Part shown: positions 1 to 13,500 of the stretch, piece by piece
How the letters are laid out: every line of letters starts with the position of its first letter
Position numbering within the stretch: position 1 is the stretch's first letter
Made by a program: the position numbers and the translations under genes
The notes under the pieces: generated by a model
What the model saw: only the letters and a program-made list of their open reading frames with translations
Databases searched by the model: none
What the model was told of the DNA's origin: nothing
Assembly (NCBI GenBank): GCA_017933935.1
Contig: JADWQK010000686.1
Coordinates: forward strand, 62,001 to 126,000
Source of the DNA: Sesamia nonagrioides
Lineage: Eukaryota > Arthropoda > Insecta > Lepidoptera > Noctuidae
DNA: 64,000 bases
Reading direction: 5' to 3'

Positions 1-3000
1 CTAGGCATCTGACTATCACACTCATTGTCATTAGAATCAACACACAGCATGGATGATGATCATTAAATCACCAAAATAAGTGATAACTATTAATGCAGAC
101 AATGTTTAGATAAACAAGATTATAATATTATCAACAAGAATCCAATTGGCTATAACTATGAGAAAATAAACAACACGAAAGAAAATAAAAGAAGAGGAAA
201 TTCGACCAACAAAAGACAACGCATCGGCTAATAAATAAAGCGAGGAGATCGCTAAATAAGACAAGTTGGGAATACAAATCAATTGAATACATAGTAGAAC
301 ATTCGCCGCCACATCCATCATGTACATACTACAAGCCATTAACGTGGTGCACTCGAATCGCAACTTTTTCAATTGCTTACACAACAAAAAGGACAAATAT
401 TCATCAACACTGTAGATTGACGAGCCGTTTTAATTAGCGCAGTGATGTGCAGTGTGTGTGACATGTGAAGAGTTTCGTGGGATGGAGTGTGATGTCATTT
501 ATTGCCCTGTTCCGTAGATAATCATACGTCGGGAGGGGACCGTGCGTGTTGTCTACTACATTGTTGGAAAAGCTGCTTTAAAGGTTCTGTTATAAATATT
601 TTAGACGGCACTATGGCATGACAATTACAGTCGATAAACTTCCGCTGCGTTTCTTGTTGATTCTTATTAGTAAATACTTTCCAGAATATGTGAATACACG
701 AAAAGCGTATACGCGAAAGTTGACGTAGCTTTCAGGCCGGATTAAATGTTAACCCTCCGGTGATAATGGCTACGTCTCTTAGCTCCAGACACGATTGCTG
801 ACATCCTACTTACCTTCTACTTCTTTCTATTATTTTTCACTTTTTTTGGAATCAGAATGCACCCGCGTAGATTAAAATATCGCTTCGAAAACTTTACAGT
901 ACTTACTCGTACTTGTATCGCAATCAGAAGCTTTATATACCTACATTTGACGGAGTGGCTTCTAAATAACATTTGCTTCCGCGTATTTTAAATGCTAAAA
1001 GTTAGAAAGATGAAAACATGAAATATTACTTTCGTTAATTTCTACCGACTGCAAGACTTGCGTTCATTTAGCGTTCATAGATCGCGGTTCACACAATGAA
1101 TTTCCAGATTATACAAGCGACCTCATGTTACTGGAATGGCTTCCTTAAAAGCTTGTAATTTTAAGTTCGATTACGTATCTTAAATAAATAAGAACTAAGT
1201 ATTTACACTGCTTTGCATTTTTTATTATGCATGCCAGATAGTTTATAGGAATCCTGTAAAATATTTGTAGGTATTTTATCATCACAATATTTTAAGTACG
1301 TGGGTGATGATTGGTGAAACTTTCATAATAGGATTCAAAATGTGAGATATATCTTTACCTGTCAGAGGAACAACTATAGGCATGTTGCAGATTTCCTAGT
1401 GTCGACATCTGCCTTCACTTCTCATAATTTCAAATATTTTTCTTGATGTTTATTTACCATGTTTTAAGATGGATTAAGATAATTTTGGGCCCTAAAATGT
1501 ACTTAGGAAAATGGTGTGAAATATGTTTAGTTTTTTATTATATTTTCTGTACAAACAAAGCTTATGATTAATGATGATAAAAGTCTGACTCTGAATGACT
1601 GGCGTTTAGTACTTATAGTGTCAATAGACCTAAAGGTCTATTCTAGTCAAGTGTTTTGATCTGAAATATGTTCATACAGATAAGTAAATTATATACATTT
1701 TAGCCTTTCCACCATACTACTTATACACAGTATTTTAATTGTGTCTTTTGGGAATTAGGCTCATCGGCAACAGTGCCTATCATTATTATCAATACTACAC
1801 TCTCTAGTGGATTCAATTAAAGTTAATCTTGGGGGGATTTACATTCGTATTCTGTTAGTAACGAAACGTGGATAAAATTACTTAGCGTCTGACTGCGGGA
1901 TCTCAAGCCATTTCTGTCTTGGAAACTTTTATCGTGGCTCCGTTTGTAAATCCTGAATAAATTAAAACGTCTCAGTAAAATTTTGTATGAACTTTCTATT
2001 TTTTGTATACAGTTTTAGCCTTTTTAAGTAGGTTAAATAAAAACACTCAGTTCTCATTCGAAGGGCACTTAATACGACATGAGCAGTGTCAACAACTAAA
2101 AGATTCTGACCTATTTGTATTACTTGTGAAGTTAATTCGTAATAAAACTTAGAAAACCAACCCCTGTGGCCATTTGGTGATCACAAAAACTTGAAAGCGC
2201 CTTTCGAGTAAGTAAACAACTTTCGCTGTCATAAAAACAGCCAGTCTCTGTATTTCCATTCCCCCTACACAATCCCGCACGTTTTGTTTGTTGAACTTAT
2301 ACATAGAAGAGTGAGTTTGTAGCATTTATTTATTTATCAACGCTCAAGCTCACAGAACACATAGCAGTACTTCATACTGCTATGCAAATGTTTTGTCTTG
2401 TACCTATAAAATAATTAAAATAGGTACAACTCACTACTACAGGCAGCAAACAGTAGCAAGTAGCAACTAATTGTAAGTGTCCTGCTCATAACCGTCAATC
2501 ACAACTTCGGGTTCAGCAGCTGCGTATTGTGTGTAATTTGGAATATTGCTGTACATTACTAAAATACAATAAACTACATTGATAAAACGTTTGTATATTA
2601 GTCAGAGAGAGACGAAGAACGGATCAATAGTTTGCCCGAGACATTAAATGGCAACCGCTGCATTGACCTCCTTATTTAGGTGTTTCTTTAAAGCAGTCTT
2701 AACGTATGAAATACCAACCCAAAACTTACTGATATAAATGATTGATGTAAATATATCCATATTTGTTACATTCTTAAATTGATTCCTATACGAAATCTGT
2801 TATGTCAGTCACTGTATCATTACTGGTGCTCAGTATTAATGACAACCCTCCTCTTCAAACGAGGTATAAAAGGATTCCCCATCCGAGACGCTTTATACAG
2901 TCCTGTAATATAAAACAAGATGAAAGACGAATCCTACTTAGCATAAGCTATACGGTGCGGAAAATTTCATTTAGAAGGAATTAGATATTATTATTTAAGA

Positions 3001-4425
3001 CCATTTTGCATTAGTTGACATTTGAAAAAGAAGAAATAGGATAATGCAAAACAAAGGGTTCTAATTTTCTAAAATGTATGTATTATCATAATTAACCTAA
3101 ATGGGGTAATTTGAATATTCTAGCCAGAAAGCGTCAGTTTTATACCTACTACATTTCTAAATCTGGTATAAATATTCATAAGTTTTAGTAGGTGCTTATG
3201 GTAGGGGAGCCCAGTGTCTTTACAACAAGCATATTCAGCCCATAAACATGATAACTAGGTCGGTGGGATGTGATAAGAGAACATCGGCAATACATTTGAG
3301 AAGTTTCAGAAATGATCCATAGTTTTCCAGATTTTCTGAAAAATGCGCAAAATGACGCCAATCTTTTTGATTCAATTTTGTTTATTTATACCGACAATAT
3401 TACTAAATTGTAGAATTGTACCTTGAAAATTAAATTGTATTTTCTTTTTACTAAAAAATTCTTCAATACACATTAAAACTAACACTAAAATATTTTTGTA
3501 ATATATACAAGTATACAATAAAAGCAAAATCTCATTGGGCATCAAAAAAATCGTCCGCATCGCTCTCAATGGGATAAGTAACCAAAATGCTGGCACCATT
3601 ACCACTTTTACACAATCGATACCTACTGATGCTCATTCTTTGGGCTAAAAATAGGCTAGATCTCTGGTCTCACGAAGAGTTAACTAACTGCTTGACGGTA
3701 TCTCAAAATATTCGATACGCACCTTTACCCCAAAGCCTAGTGTTTCAACCCCAAATGTAAATGGTAAAAATGGATACTGCTCGTTAAAAATAGCACCTTT
3801 AAATAGCAGACCTGGTAAATTAGAGTATAGTCCGATTCCTAGCTAGGAAAATATCCTATGTTTTCGTCCAATTTGCTTATTTAGTTAGTAAGTCATTTTG
3901 AGTCAGGGTAAAATCAGATAAAATTTTTGTGGCTGCGCTCAAGCATCTAAAGCTTGTCGAAGACATTTTCGGCGTTCTGTTATCAAGCCCGATCTACTCA
4001 GCTCTCAAGTTAGAACGAAAAGAATCCTCTGTAGACCTAATTAGAGAATAAAAATAATAAGAAAATTACAGGTAGCATATACAGCTATAATACTAATGTA
4101 TAAATAATATTATGATAATTTTTATACATACATAGGTCACACAAACTACGAATCGTTCATTATCGTTCAAACAGACAAATTTACATTATAAAACACTCAG
4201 CTGGTAGGAGGCAGTTTGATGCTTATGGCAGGGAAAAAGGCTGATGGTAGAGGGTGTAGATACGTAGTAATTACAATCAATCACTCGGTATCTCATAAAT
4301 ATTACATGAGTTATGGTAATAACAACAAAAAACGGGGCAGCTGCGGGGGTAGGCCACGCAGGCAGCTAGACGGAGTAGATGAGTATGGGTCCAGTGTTGA
4401 AGTGAGCGTGTGTGTGGGTCGGCAG
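1..4425. other. KCNQ intron or upstream region, no exon recognised
   Basis: AT-rich sequence with only short, low-quality open frames on both strands. I searched for KCNQ pore motifs (GYGD-type filter, S6) and did not find them. No repeat copy could be matched elsewhere in the window. It is probably intron, because the exon at 4426 begins in mid-codon. Confidence 0.5.
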
Positions 4426-4524
4426 GCGCGACGGCGGGCCGGCCTGCGCGCGCGCCGCCCGCGCCTGCGGCGCATAGCGAGGACTCGGTCGCAGAGACAC
4501 CGCTCTCCAAGAAAAACTCTGATG
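4426..4524 (+). CDS. KCNQ: KCNQ exon: Ala/Pro-rich linker before helix A/B (most upstream visible exon)
   Basis: The frame reads an Ala/Pro/Arg-rich stretch and then HSEDSVAETPLSKKNSD, ending in phase 1 before a good donor (G|GTAAGA at 4525). The single G completes GAT with the AT that opens the 9945 exon, giving an acidic run NSD-D-EDEEP. The proposed acceptor (AG at 4424-4425) has a poor pyrimidine tract, so the 5' border is uncertain; the frame stays open only from 4401. The exon is strikingly GC-rich. A longer open frame covering 4216-4575 is in a different phase and is not the coding one. Confidence 0.65.
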
Positions 4525-7500
4525 GTAAGAAGTGGAAAGCACCAAATATCTACAAATAGCTGTATTTTGTATTAGAAAAGACTGTTTGTCTGTTGAAATG
4601 CTCTTACTGTCGCTTTCGAGTAGCTTAACGTTTCTTCACTAGGTGTATGTACATACGTAGCGTGTGTGGTTTGATCAGTTGAGTACATTTGAAACGTATC
4701 ACTACTTTTCGACACCTAGATTATTGAGTCATGAATCACTAAAGTTTCCACTTAGACCTGGTATTCTGTACAAAAATATAAACGAACTATATCGCTGTAT
4801 TGACACGCGCTTTATGTACATAATGTATATCTAGAAATCTCCACCATTGGAAATTATGTATTGGTATATAAAAAAATACTGATTATCGGATGCACCTCTC
4901 CCAGTAAAATTATAAAAACATCCACAAAAATGTTTATGAATGTATTAGTCGTATGTAGTTTTATATGTAGCTCATTGCATCGAAACCGCATTATATTGGC
5001 AAACACTTCATTTTATTTGTTCCCGTAACATGTTGAGACCTTAATCATGTCACATAATTTGACTGTTGTGAAAACGTATATGTATATAAATATGTTAAAC
5101 ATTAACATCTAAACGCAGCATGATTCAATGATCTTCTTAAGCACATTAAAGCATGCTACAATATGGAAATGCAATGTGTGGACTGTGAACGTGAACATTC
5201 AAAACCATTAATTTTCGTCATAACCAAACTGTACTAATCTTATATGAAAATCTTTAGTTTCCTTCTTGTAATAAACAACATTTCGTGCACGCGGCAAAGC
5301 CTTCAGTCGCTGATTACATTAACCCATTTTTGTTATAGTTGTACGTTACTTGGAATGGAATAGCCAAACAAATAAATTATCCCCTTATCCGCATTACATT
5401 CATCTCTACGGCCTTCGTGCCTACACAGCATATAAACCATGAAGACTCGACGATAGCCGAAGAAAAATACGTTATCTCTCATATACCTACTCTTTGTAGA
5501 TTCGAAGTCAAAGAAATAGGGGGTGGTTGTATTTTCATGCTACATTGAACCTTTTAATCATGTATAAAAAAAATTAAGCAAACGAACAAAGGCAAGTGAA
5601 GACTAGACAGATTTCCTTGAAAAACTTCTCTATTCCTTTAATTGACCGAGAAATAACTATCATCTTTTAGGTTAATTTACTAATATGACCCGTAACAACA
5701 TAACCATTATTATATAACAATTAATTGAAGAAAAATCATATACTGCAGATATCAAAAAATCTGGTGTAAGGAAAATGAAAGGGTAAATAATGGGTATAAA
5801 TTGCGAAATCTTTACATACGTCGCACATATTTCGTTCGTGTGGAGTTAGTTATGCCCCGCTCCTATTGGACGCAGCGTGATGTTATATAGCCTAAAGCCT
5901 TCCTGGATTAATGGGTTAACCAATGCAAAAAGAATTTTTCAAATAGGACCTGACATTAGCGCGTTCAAACAAACAAACTGTTCAGCTTTATATATTAGTA
6001 TAGATTTATGAACAAAACGAAGTTTCTGAACAGACACTTCGCTGACAAATGCACTCCACATGTAGGAGGAATATTGTATTCGCCATGATAATTTTCCGAC
6101 GAAAATTCTTACTATGTATGCAATAACAATTATCTACTAAAAAGCTAAAATAAAGGATATATTAGATATAAAATAATCTGATTGAACATTTTTAATAAGT
6201 GGTAAACTATTTTCTTTCTGTATAAATTATTGAGTTGATAAGCCTATTGTCTTGTTAAATAGTATGAAAAAACACAATGATGGTTTGTAGGTATATTTAG
6301 ACTTACATGTGTATCTTTTACATTCTTCCCTCCCTTATTACCCGACTGCCAGGAGGGTTATGTTTTTTTTATTAAGAAATCAGTCTTAAAGAATGGTCCA
6401 TGTACCTATGTATCGCGTAATTTTGTTGGGATAAACTCGTATTGTAGTCTCTAAACTATTTTTTCTCATAACTCTTTCACGAAGACCGAATTATTTGGGT
6501 AAACATACATACCTACATATATTATATACATAGTTGGACGTGGGATAAGCTATGCTCAAGGGCTTTCGTGTTCGAGACAAGGGGAGAGTTCCTCGTTTTT
6601 CTTCAAAGCTAAATCCTTGCGACCGCTGCGAGTAACATTTCGTGCAACGAGTAATTTTTAATCCTTGTGTTATAAAATTTCTTTATCTGATATAATTTCT
6701 TCACAACGTAGCTCATTAATGTGTTTACGTTTAAAGTTTGTTTGCTCCTCTTATGATCAATTTGCCCTAGTTTAGTAACCAGAGCGCATGACTGTACATA
6801 CGCGGATATACTTACGTACTACATTAGATAATAAATTACTTATTTATACATGATTTATTTACTTATTTTGATACTATCTTGACGTCATACAGTGAAAGAA
6901 ACTTGAATCTATACGAATCCTAAATACACGAAGAGTATAGATACTTGTTATTATATAAGGCTGGCATGTAGCTTATTCTAACTTGTCATCGACCCTTAAA
7001 TCTATTTCCCATGCCTAACTTTTAATGAAGCGCTGAGTAATAAGCCACCGCAATTCTCTTTTTCGAGGTTGATCTTTATCTCATTCTTGTTGACCTGAAT
7101 TTTATTAGTATTTATTGAACTACCCAAATAAGCATTTCTCAGCCTTGCTATCCTGTAGGTGTAAAAAAAAAACACATCCAGCTATAAGATCGGTGTTCGG
7201 ATGTTTACCATTTATAATCAAAATCGGGAGTCATTTATTCAAATTAGGCTGAGAATCAGCACTTTTTACGTCAATATTACATAAGACAGTCCCCCACTAC
7301 GCCCGTCCTTCGCCACTTCCTAGTGCTTTCGCTGGGAAAAAGAAGTGGCAGAACAAACTCCACATCAGCACAGCTGTCTGTTCATGTAAAAAGAAACACA
7401 TGACTTTATACAATACTATGTATAAGAAACTAAAACAAGAAAACACAGGACATCAAATTAATTACCAGATGCCAGCTAACCTTGTAAATATACCAGGAAA

Positions 7501-10500
7501 GCAAAAAAAAATCATTATAAATGGTAGATAGTATAAACTTATTACTAAATAAGAGCCTCCAATCATACAAGGCGTGACAGCTCACATATGTATGCATTAT
7601 AAAAAAAACATATTTGAACTCATATAACCTGTCAGTAAGCTAACACTGGAGAAAGAACTACAAACATTGTATTGAGTCAATCAGAGCGACTAGCGAGCGA
7701 CCATTCTTATTATTTAAATAGTCGTTTACAGAACAGTATGCCTTTGAACAGAGGTTGGATTTTAATTGTGCTTTAAAGGCATTATAAGGCAAGTCTAGTC
7801 TAGAGTATGTTGTTGTAATAAGTTATACTAAGCCCAACAAAAGAGTTACACGATATACTTTTGACAAGTGGCCAAGATAATATCACGGTGAAGATTGATT
7901 ATATGTAGTGTTTTATATATTGTCATAACCATTATTTTTTGGGCCGAGCTCTACTAGCCCCGTTAGTTTTAAGTAATAATAACCACGTGTCCATACGTGT
8001 CATAGCTGATCAGTTGACAGCTAATACATACTTAGTTATTGTATATGTATGTAGGGTACACAAATAGCGTTATTTATCCATTGGACACAGTACATACAGC
8101 AGCGCTTCGTAGCTTCGAACCCAGTTTAAAGTGAAGTAGAGCGCACAACTTAGGCACGCCGTGCTCTACAGTTGAACATTTGATTTCCTTAGTGAGCATA
8201 GGAGGGAATGGCTTGCGAACGGCTTCATTTTTTATGACAGCTGATAACAAACAAAAAGAGCTTGCTATTTAGAGTAGTCGTCGCCATTTGCCTTCATTAA
8301 TTCATATAGTTATAGGCTACAGTAATGCCAAACTTATGTATTTTATATTACCCACTCAGATTCCCAAGATTATGCCATAAATATTGTGATGCTCGACGCC
8401 CGTCGTGAGAATAGGGCCGCATAGTTTACGCACAATAAAACAAATGAGTTCCACATCATTTTTAAGAATTTATTTTCAAATATCTCGATTCCTCATTCCA
8501 AATCTCGAGCATTTAAACTGTTTTACTATGCAATAAAACAACTTACAGCGTAAGTAATTAACCATGTAAAGAAATTATAAGTTCCAAATGTTATTTTCTG
8601 CGACTAAATTGATGTGTCTGTGTTGTTTTATGACGTCACTGACCATTATTGTTTGACCGGAGCTCCATTGTATTGGAGCAACGCCGGTTTCTATTAAGGT
8701 CTAGAGCATAAAACAATGTTTAGGCTCGATTTGTACGATGACGAAGGGCGGTTCAACTCTGGTAATAGAACCTGATATCCAAATCATCCGGCTTCGGGTG
8801 GCAACCATAGAGAATCTGGACATAACCCTCCATTTAATTGTATCCTATTAGTACCTACATTTGATAGGTTCTTTTTGTTAAATCCGATAAAATATTAAAG
8901 TAATAAATTTGTGCTTGAAACGAAGTTTTGAAATCAAATCAATATAGCCGTTTCCCATGGAGAAGAGCCGGTATGAAATTCCACTACCATTCGTTATTCC
9001 TTTAAAAATAATAGGCTTTTACAATATTTTCAAATCACGGTGGGTATGGGAGGAAAACATAGGCCTGTCAACATGTACCAGGTACTTGATAAAATAAAAA
9101 TTGGTCTACAGATATTAAAGACTATAAGGCCTGCAAAGTCCTGACATTTCCAAAACATAGAAGAATCTGTCATATATGATACTTATATGACAGATTCAGA
9201 ATCATATCATGCCATTGCAACGGCAAAAATTTGAATTGTCTGTATAAAGAGTCAAATAATGGAAGGGTTATGTCAAATAAGTAGGTATGTAAGTAATAAA
9301 CATCGTAATATGAGAGCCGTTAGTAGACATTTACGTTGTTATGTCATTATTGAGGTGTCAGGGAAGCCACATGAGCAGAAGGAATCATTGCCAAACTACC
9401 TACCTCATCTTCAATTTATTATTTAATCTTATATATGTTTTTTGATTAGGGTGTTTCATGTGAAGTCTAAAGCCCAGCACAAAGTGTAAACCACATTGCG
9501 ATCGACTGAGCTTCATACATATCATGTAGGTATGTGTAGTCTGTATGTGGTTATACATCGTGCGGTCAATTATGCGGTTCAACGATTTAGTGCTCTGTGA
9601 TGTCGTGAGGAACACAGCGTTCTGACTCAATTAATTGGGTACCCGTTTCTCTACAAATTGTAATTAGGGATTTCCCTTTGATGTTACATTTTAATGAAAA
9701 CCAAAATGTTATTTGGCTTTTTATGAATCAATAAAATAATATATACATATTATACACAATATAATCATTATATTTTATTTACAGCTGCTCAATCCTGATT
9801 AAAAAAGTGTATCGAATTAACAGTTCATGTCTAAATAAGCTTTAACATTAAAATTTCTCCGTAGTCACGATACTCGCTTCGAATGGCAGTCACAGCTGAT
9901 AGTTTTAGCCGACACATTTATCGAAAACCGAACTTTTTGTGCAGATGAGGACGAGGAGCCACGCTGTGTGACGTTGACGCCGCGCCACAAATCTGCTATA
10001 CGATTTATAAGAAAGGTACGTACCATTCTGCAGAAATGATTATTAACTATATGACAGTTATAGATTTAAGTGACTGACGAAGATAGTATATTCAAAATGT
10101 TAATTATCAGGTAATAGTAGCAGCGTGTTGTCATGCAATAACACAAAGTTTTTATCACGAATACTCACATTCGCAAATTAACATAGAGACAAACAAAATG
10201 TCGACTATTTATAATAAAATTTTAGTTCAAGGTTCATGAATTCTGGCGCTGCAGAAAATAACTACATAATGCTCTAAACACTCTAAAATGATTCTAATGC
10301 TAAAAATAAAAAGCGATATTTTTCCCACACTTTTGCTCTTGACGTTTTGTATGTAGCTAATGTCATCTATTATAAATTCATGGCCAATTTGATATTTTCA
10401 AGCCAGTATGAAAAAATTGTAAACATTTTCAATGACACAGAGTATATTTACATTGAGCAGATCACACATTTATAATGCTCTTAATTACCTACACTAAAAA

Positions 10501-13500
10501 TGTATGTGATTACAAAGTCAGCATAGGAAATTGATATATTTTATTAGGTATACTTTTATACTTTTGCAAAAGTATAATTAGAAATAAAAGGAATTGATAT
10601 AAGAAGGTATCACAGTATTAATCTTCAAATATTTCTCATTAAATATCAATTACCAACAAATTTAATTCACAAGAGGAAGTACCATAGAATATTGAATTTT
10701 AAAACTTGATTAAGTAGTTCTTCAGCGTCAGTTTTGTTTCGGCACTTGAATAACGAGCTTTTAATGACGACGTCTTACATTTAATTTGAGCACTCAAGTT
10801 GGCGTAAAAGTTTAATTTAAATTTGAGAATAAACCCGGACTTTGTGTTAGTGAGAGTTTTGTGATAAATATCAATTCGTAACTTACTGACTTGTTAAATT
10901 CTAACAGATGAAGTATTTTGTGGCCCGACGTAAGTTTAAAGAAGCGCTAAAGCCTTACGACGTCAAGGACGTAATCGAACAGTATTCCGCGGGACACGTG
11001 GACCTGCTGGGGCGGGTGAAAAACGTCCAGACTAGGTACTGCAGCCACCAGCCAACCATCCACACCATGCACTACCATTTACTTTCTACCTATACTATAC
11101 TTTTCGTCTGGACTGTGTACCGACTGTGTCTTGTAATCTTCGTAGTCAAAGCTGGCATTGGACCTAATACCTTTGTACTACCTCCGTAGTTAGTGTGTGC
11201 AACGCTATACATAATGCATAACTACAGTACATAACCTGGCTGCCTCGAAATCGCTAAAATCTTTTTCTTACCACTTCAAAGAACACGTATTTCCAGTGTA
11301 TGTTATTCGTTTGAGTGATAATAGCATTTTCTTACAGAATTATTAAGCTCATCAAAGTCCATGCTGCCAGTTTTATTTTGATTTGTTCCAGATGAGGTAG
11401 TAATAAATATTGTAAATTCCAATATGAGGTTTTTATGTATAGGTCGGTTGCGTTCTTTAAATTAATTTTCAAACATTTGCACATGTGATTTAAATGCAAT
11501 GCTGAAGCATGATCGACTTCTACTTTAAAATAGTTAGTGGTATAGTATGACAGTCTTAAATTGTAGCGATTTTGAAGCGGTCCCTACACTGAAAACTTCA
11601 AATGAAATATGCTCCCTGCCTTTTAGTCTAGATGCCTGATAGTTGATGTCAAGTCTTACACCGATTCAATGAGCCAAATTATCCAAGGAATTTTTCAGTG
11701 CTTTAACTGACAGAAGTAAAGTTAAAACTAAAGATTTAACTACTTATTGTAATCAACAGTTAGACTTTATTAACAAATAGTTGCTCGGTACCAAAGCCTA
11801 CTGCATGACCGCCTATTTGATTTAAGGTAGTCTTAATTGATAAATGATACATGTACAATCCTTTAATAATCGCCATGTTTTTTCTTTATAAAACTAGTAG
11901 GTACCACCCAGCGACTAAATGTGTATAATTAAATGTACCATGTTATTTACAGAGTGCGTATAACGTATAGTACCGACTAAGAAACCGTGACCTACGTATA
12001 CCATCACCTGCTACAACGAGCTAAACTAAATGTAGGGAACATTTTAAGCATTACAAATAATAGAAAAAATACAGTTTTAATATAACTGTGTATGTGTACT
12101 TGTATAGGTGTTATACCGAAGTTAGTTCGTACATAAGTTCCCGTTTTATAATGTATGCAAACCTAACATTACCAACTTTAGCTATCAGGATGTTTTATTT
12201 TGGTGTAGCTCAAGTATTTTGTCGCACGCAAGAGATTTAGAGAAGCATTGAAACCGTACGACGTCAAAGATGTGATAGAGCAATATTCGTCGGGACACGC
12301 GGACCTGCTAAACAGGACCAAGAACCTGCAGTACAGGTGAGATGAGAGAGCCATGCGCCTGGCGCACACGCCATGTCGTCGGTATCGCCGCCGCTTCATT
12401 CACTGATCATCATCAGCTCGACCGCCTCTTTGTACAGCCACTCGTTAAGCAAACTTGTCCGAATACTGACCGTTTGGGTCTCCAGTAACCAAGACATTCC
12501 TCTCTTACTAACACGTCCAGCCATCCATGTAGGTAGGTATACCACTCTTAATAAAGAAGTGCGTACTTTAAGACTACGATGTATTTTGATGTGGTTTGAA
12601 TTTATAATTGTCATTTTTACTGTATTTGCATTGTGTAATCACATTCTTGTTTATGTGTTTAAAGTAGTTACTTTATAAATTTGGTTAGATTGATTAATTT
12701 AAATCAAAGTAAAATTATATTCGTTCATAGGTTTTGATGTATAAAATTTCTAGTAGGTGATGATTTACAAGTTGACACTTAGATGTAGATTCAGCCCGAG
12801 GGCAGAGTAAAAAAAGTCAAATAGTTACCTACTCAGTTGTAAGGAAACCTGGCTCCGTCATGGATAAAAGATAAAAAGAAGAAAGAAGAGGCGTACTGCA
12901 CTTACACGTTTGTACCACAATTACTTATAGTAACAATCCTAGGGAACCGGACCATTTTTAGATAGAGGTTAAAATTAACTCAATACATTTCGTCTCGATT
13001 TCTTTTTTTTTCTGTATAAAGCTTATATACGATAAAATGGTGCAAAACATGTGACATCAGATGATATCAGCTGTAAGTAAACAAAGCGTATTTCAGACGT
13101 TTCAGTTTTCGTTTATATTATGTTTCAGTCGAATAGAAAAAATGGTTGAACAAATGAATCAACAGTGAATATTGTATTAATTAGTCAACCGAACTACCAT
13201 TGATGAATTTCATTGTGTGATGAATGATGGAAAAAATTTACATGATGATCCTTCGTTCATTCTTACATACTTAATCTTGTAGGTTTAGTTAAAACGTGAA
13301 ATTTAGCAAAAATTCATATTCACTCGAATGAAACGTCTGATATTAGTTTAAACAACCATTGACTGATACAAGTTTTGTAAGGATGATTTTAATGTAAGAA
13401 CATACACAGTGAAAGCAAATTTTAGAAGTGCGTTGATACTTAAAGCTAAAAAGTAGGTACCAATTTTGGTTATAGGTTAAAAAGACAAGATTGTGCACTT

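Noticed and set aside
4216..4575. 119-codon open frame on the + strand covering the first KCNQ exon
   Set aside because: It is in a different phase from the KCNQ frame and highly Arg-rich because of GC content. The KCNQ frame is supported by the exact phase join to the next exon.
10540..10590. Short inverted TATACTTTTATACTTTTGCAAAAGTATA tract considered as a regulatory stem near the alternative exons
   Set aside because: Low-complexity and about 8-10 bp of pairing only, expected by chance in AT-rich introns.
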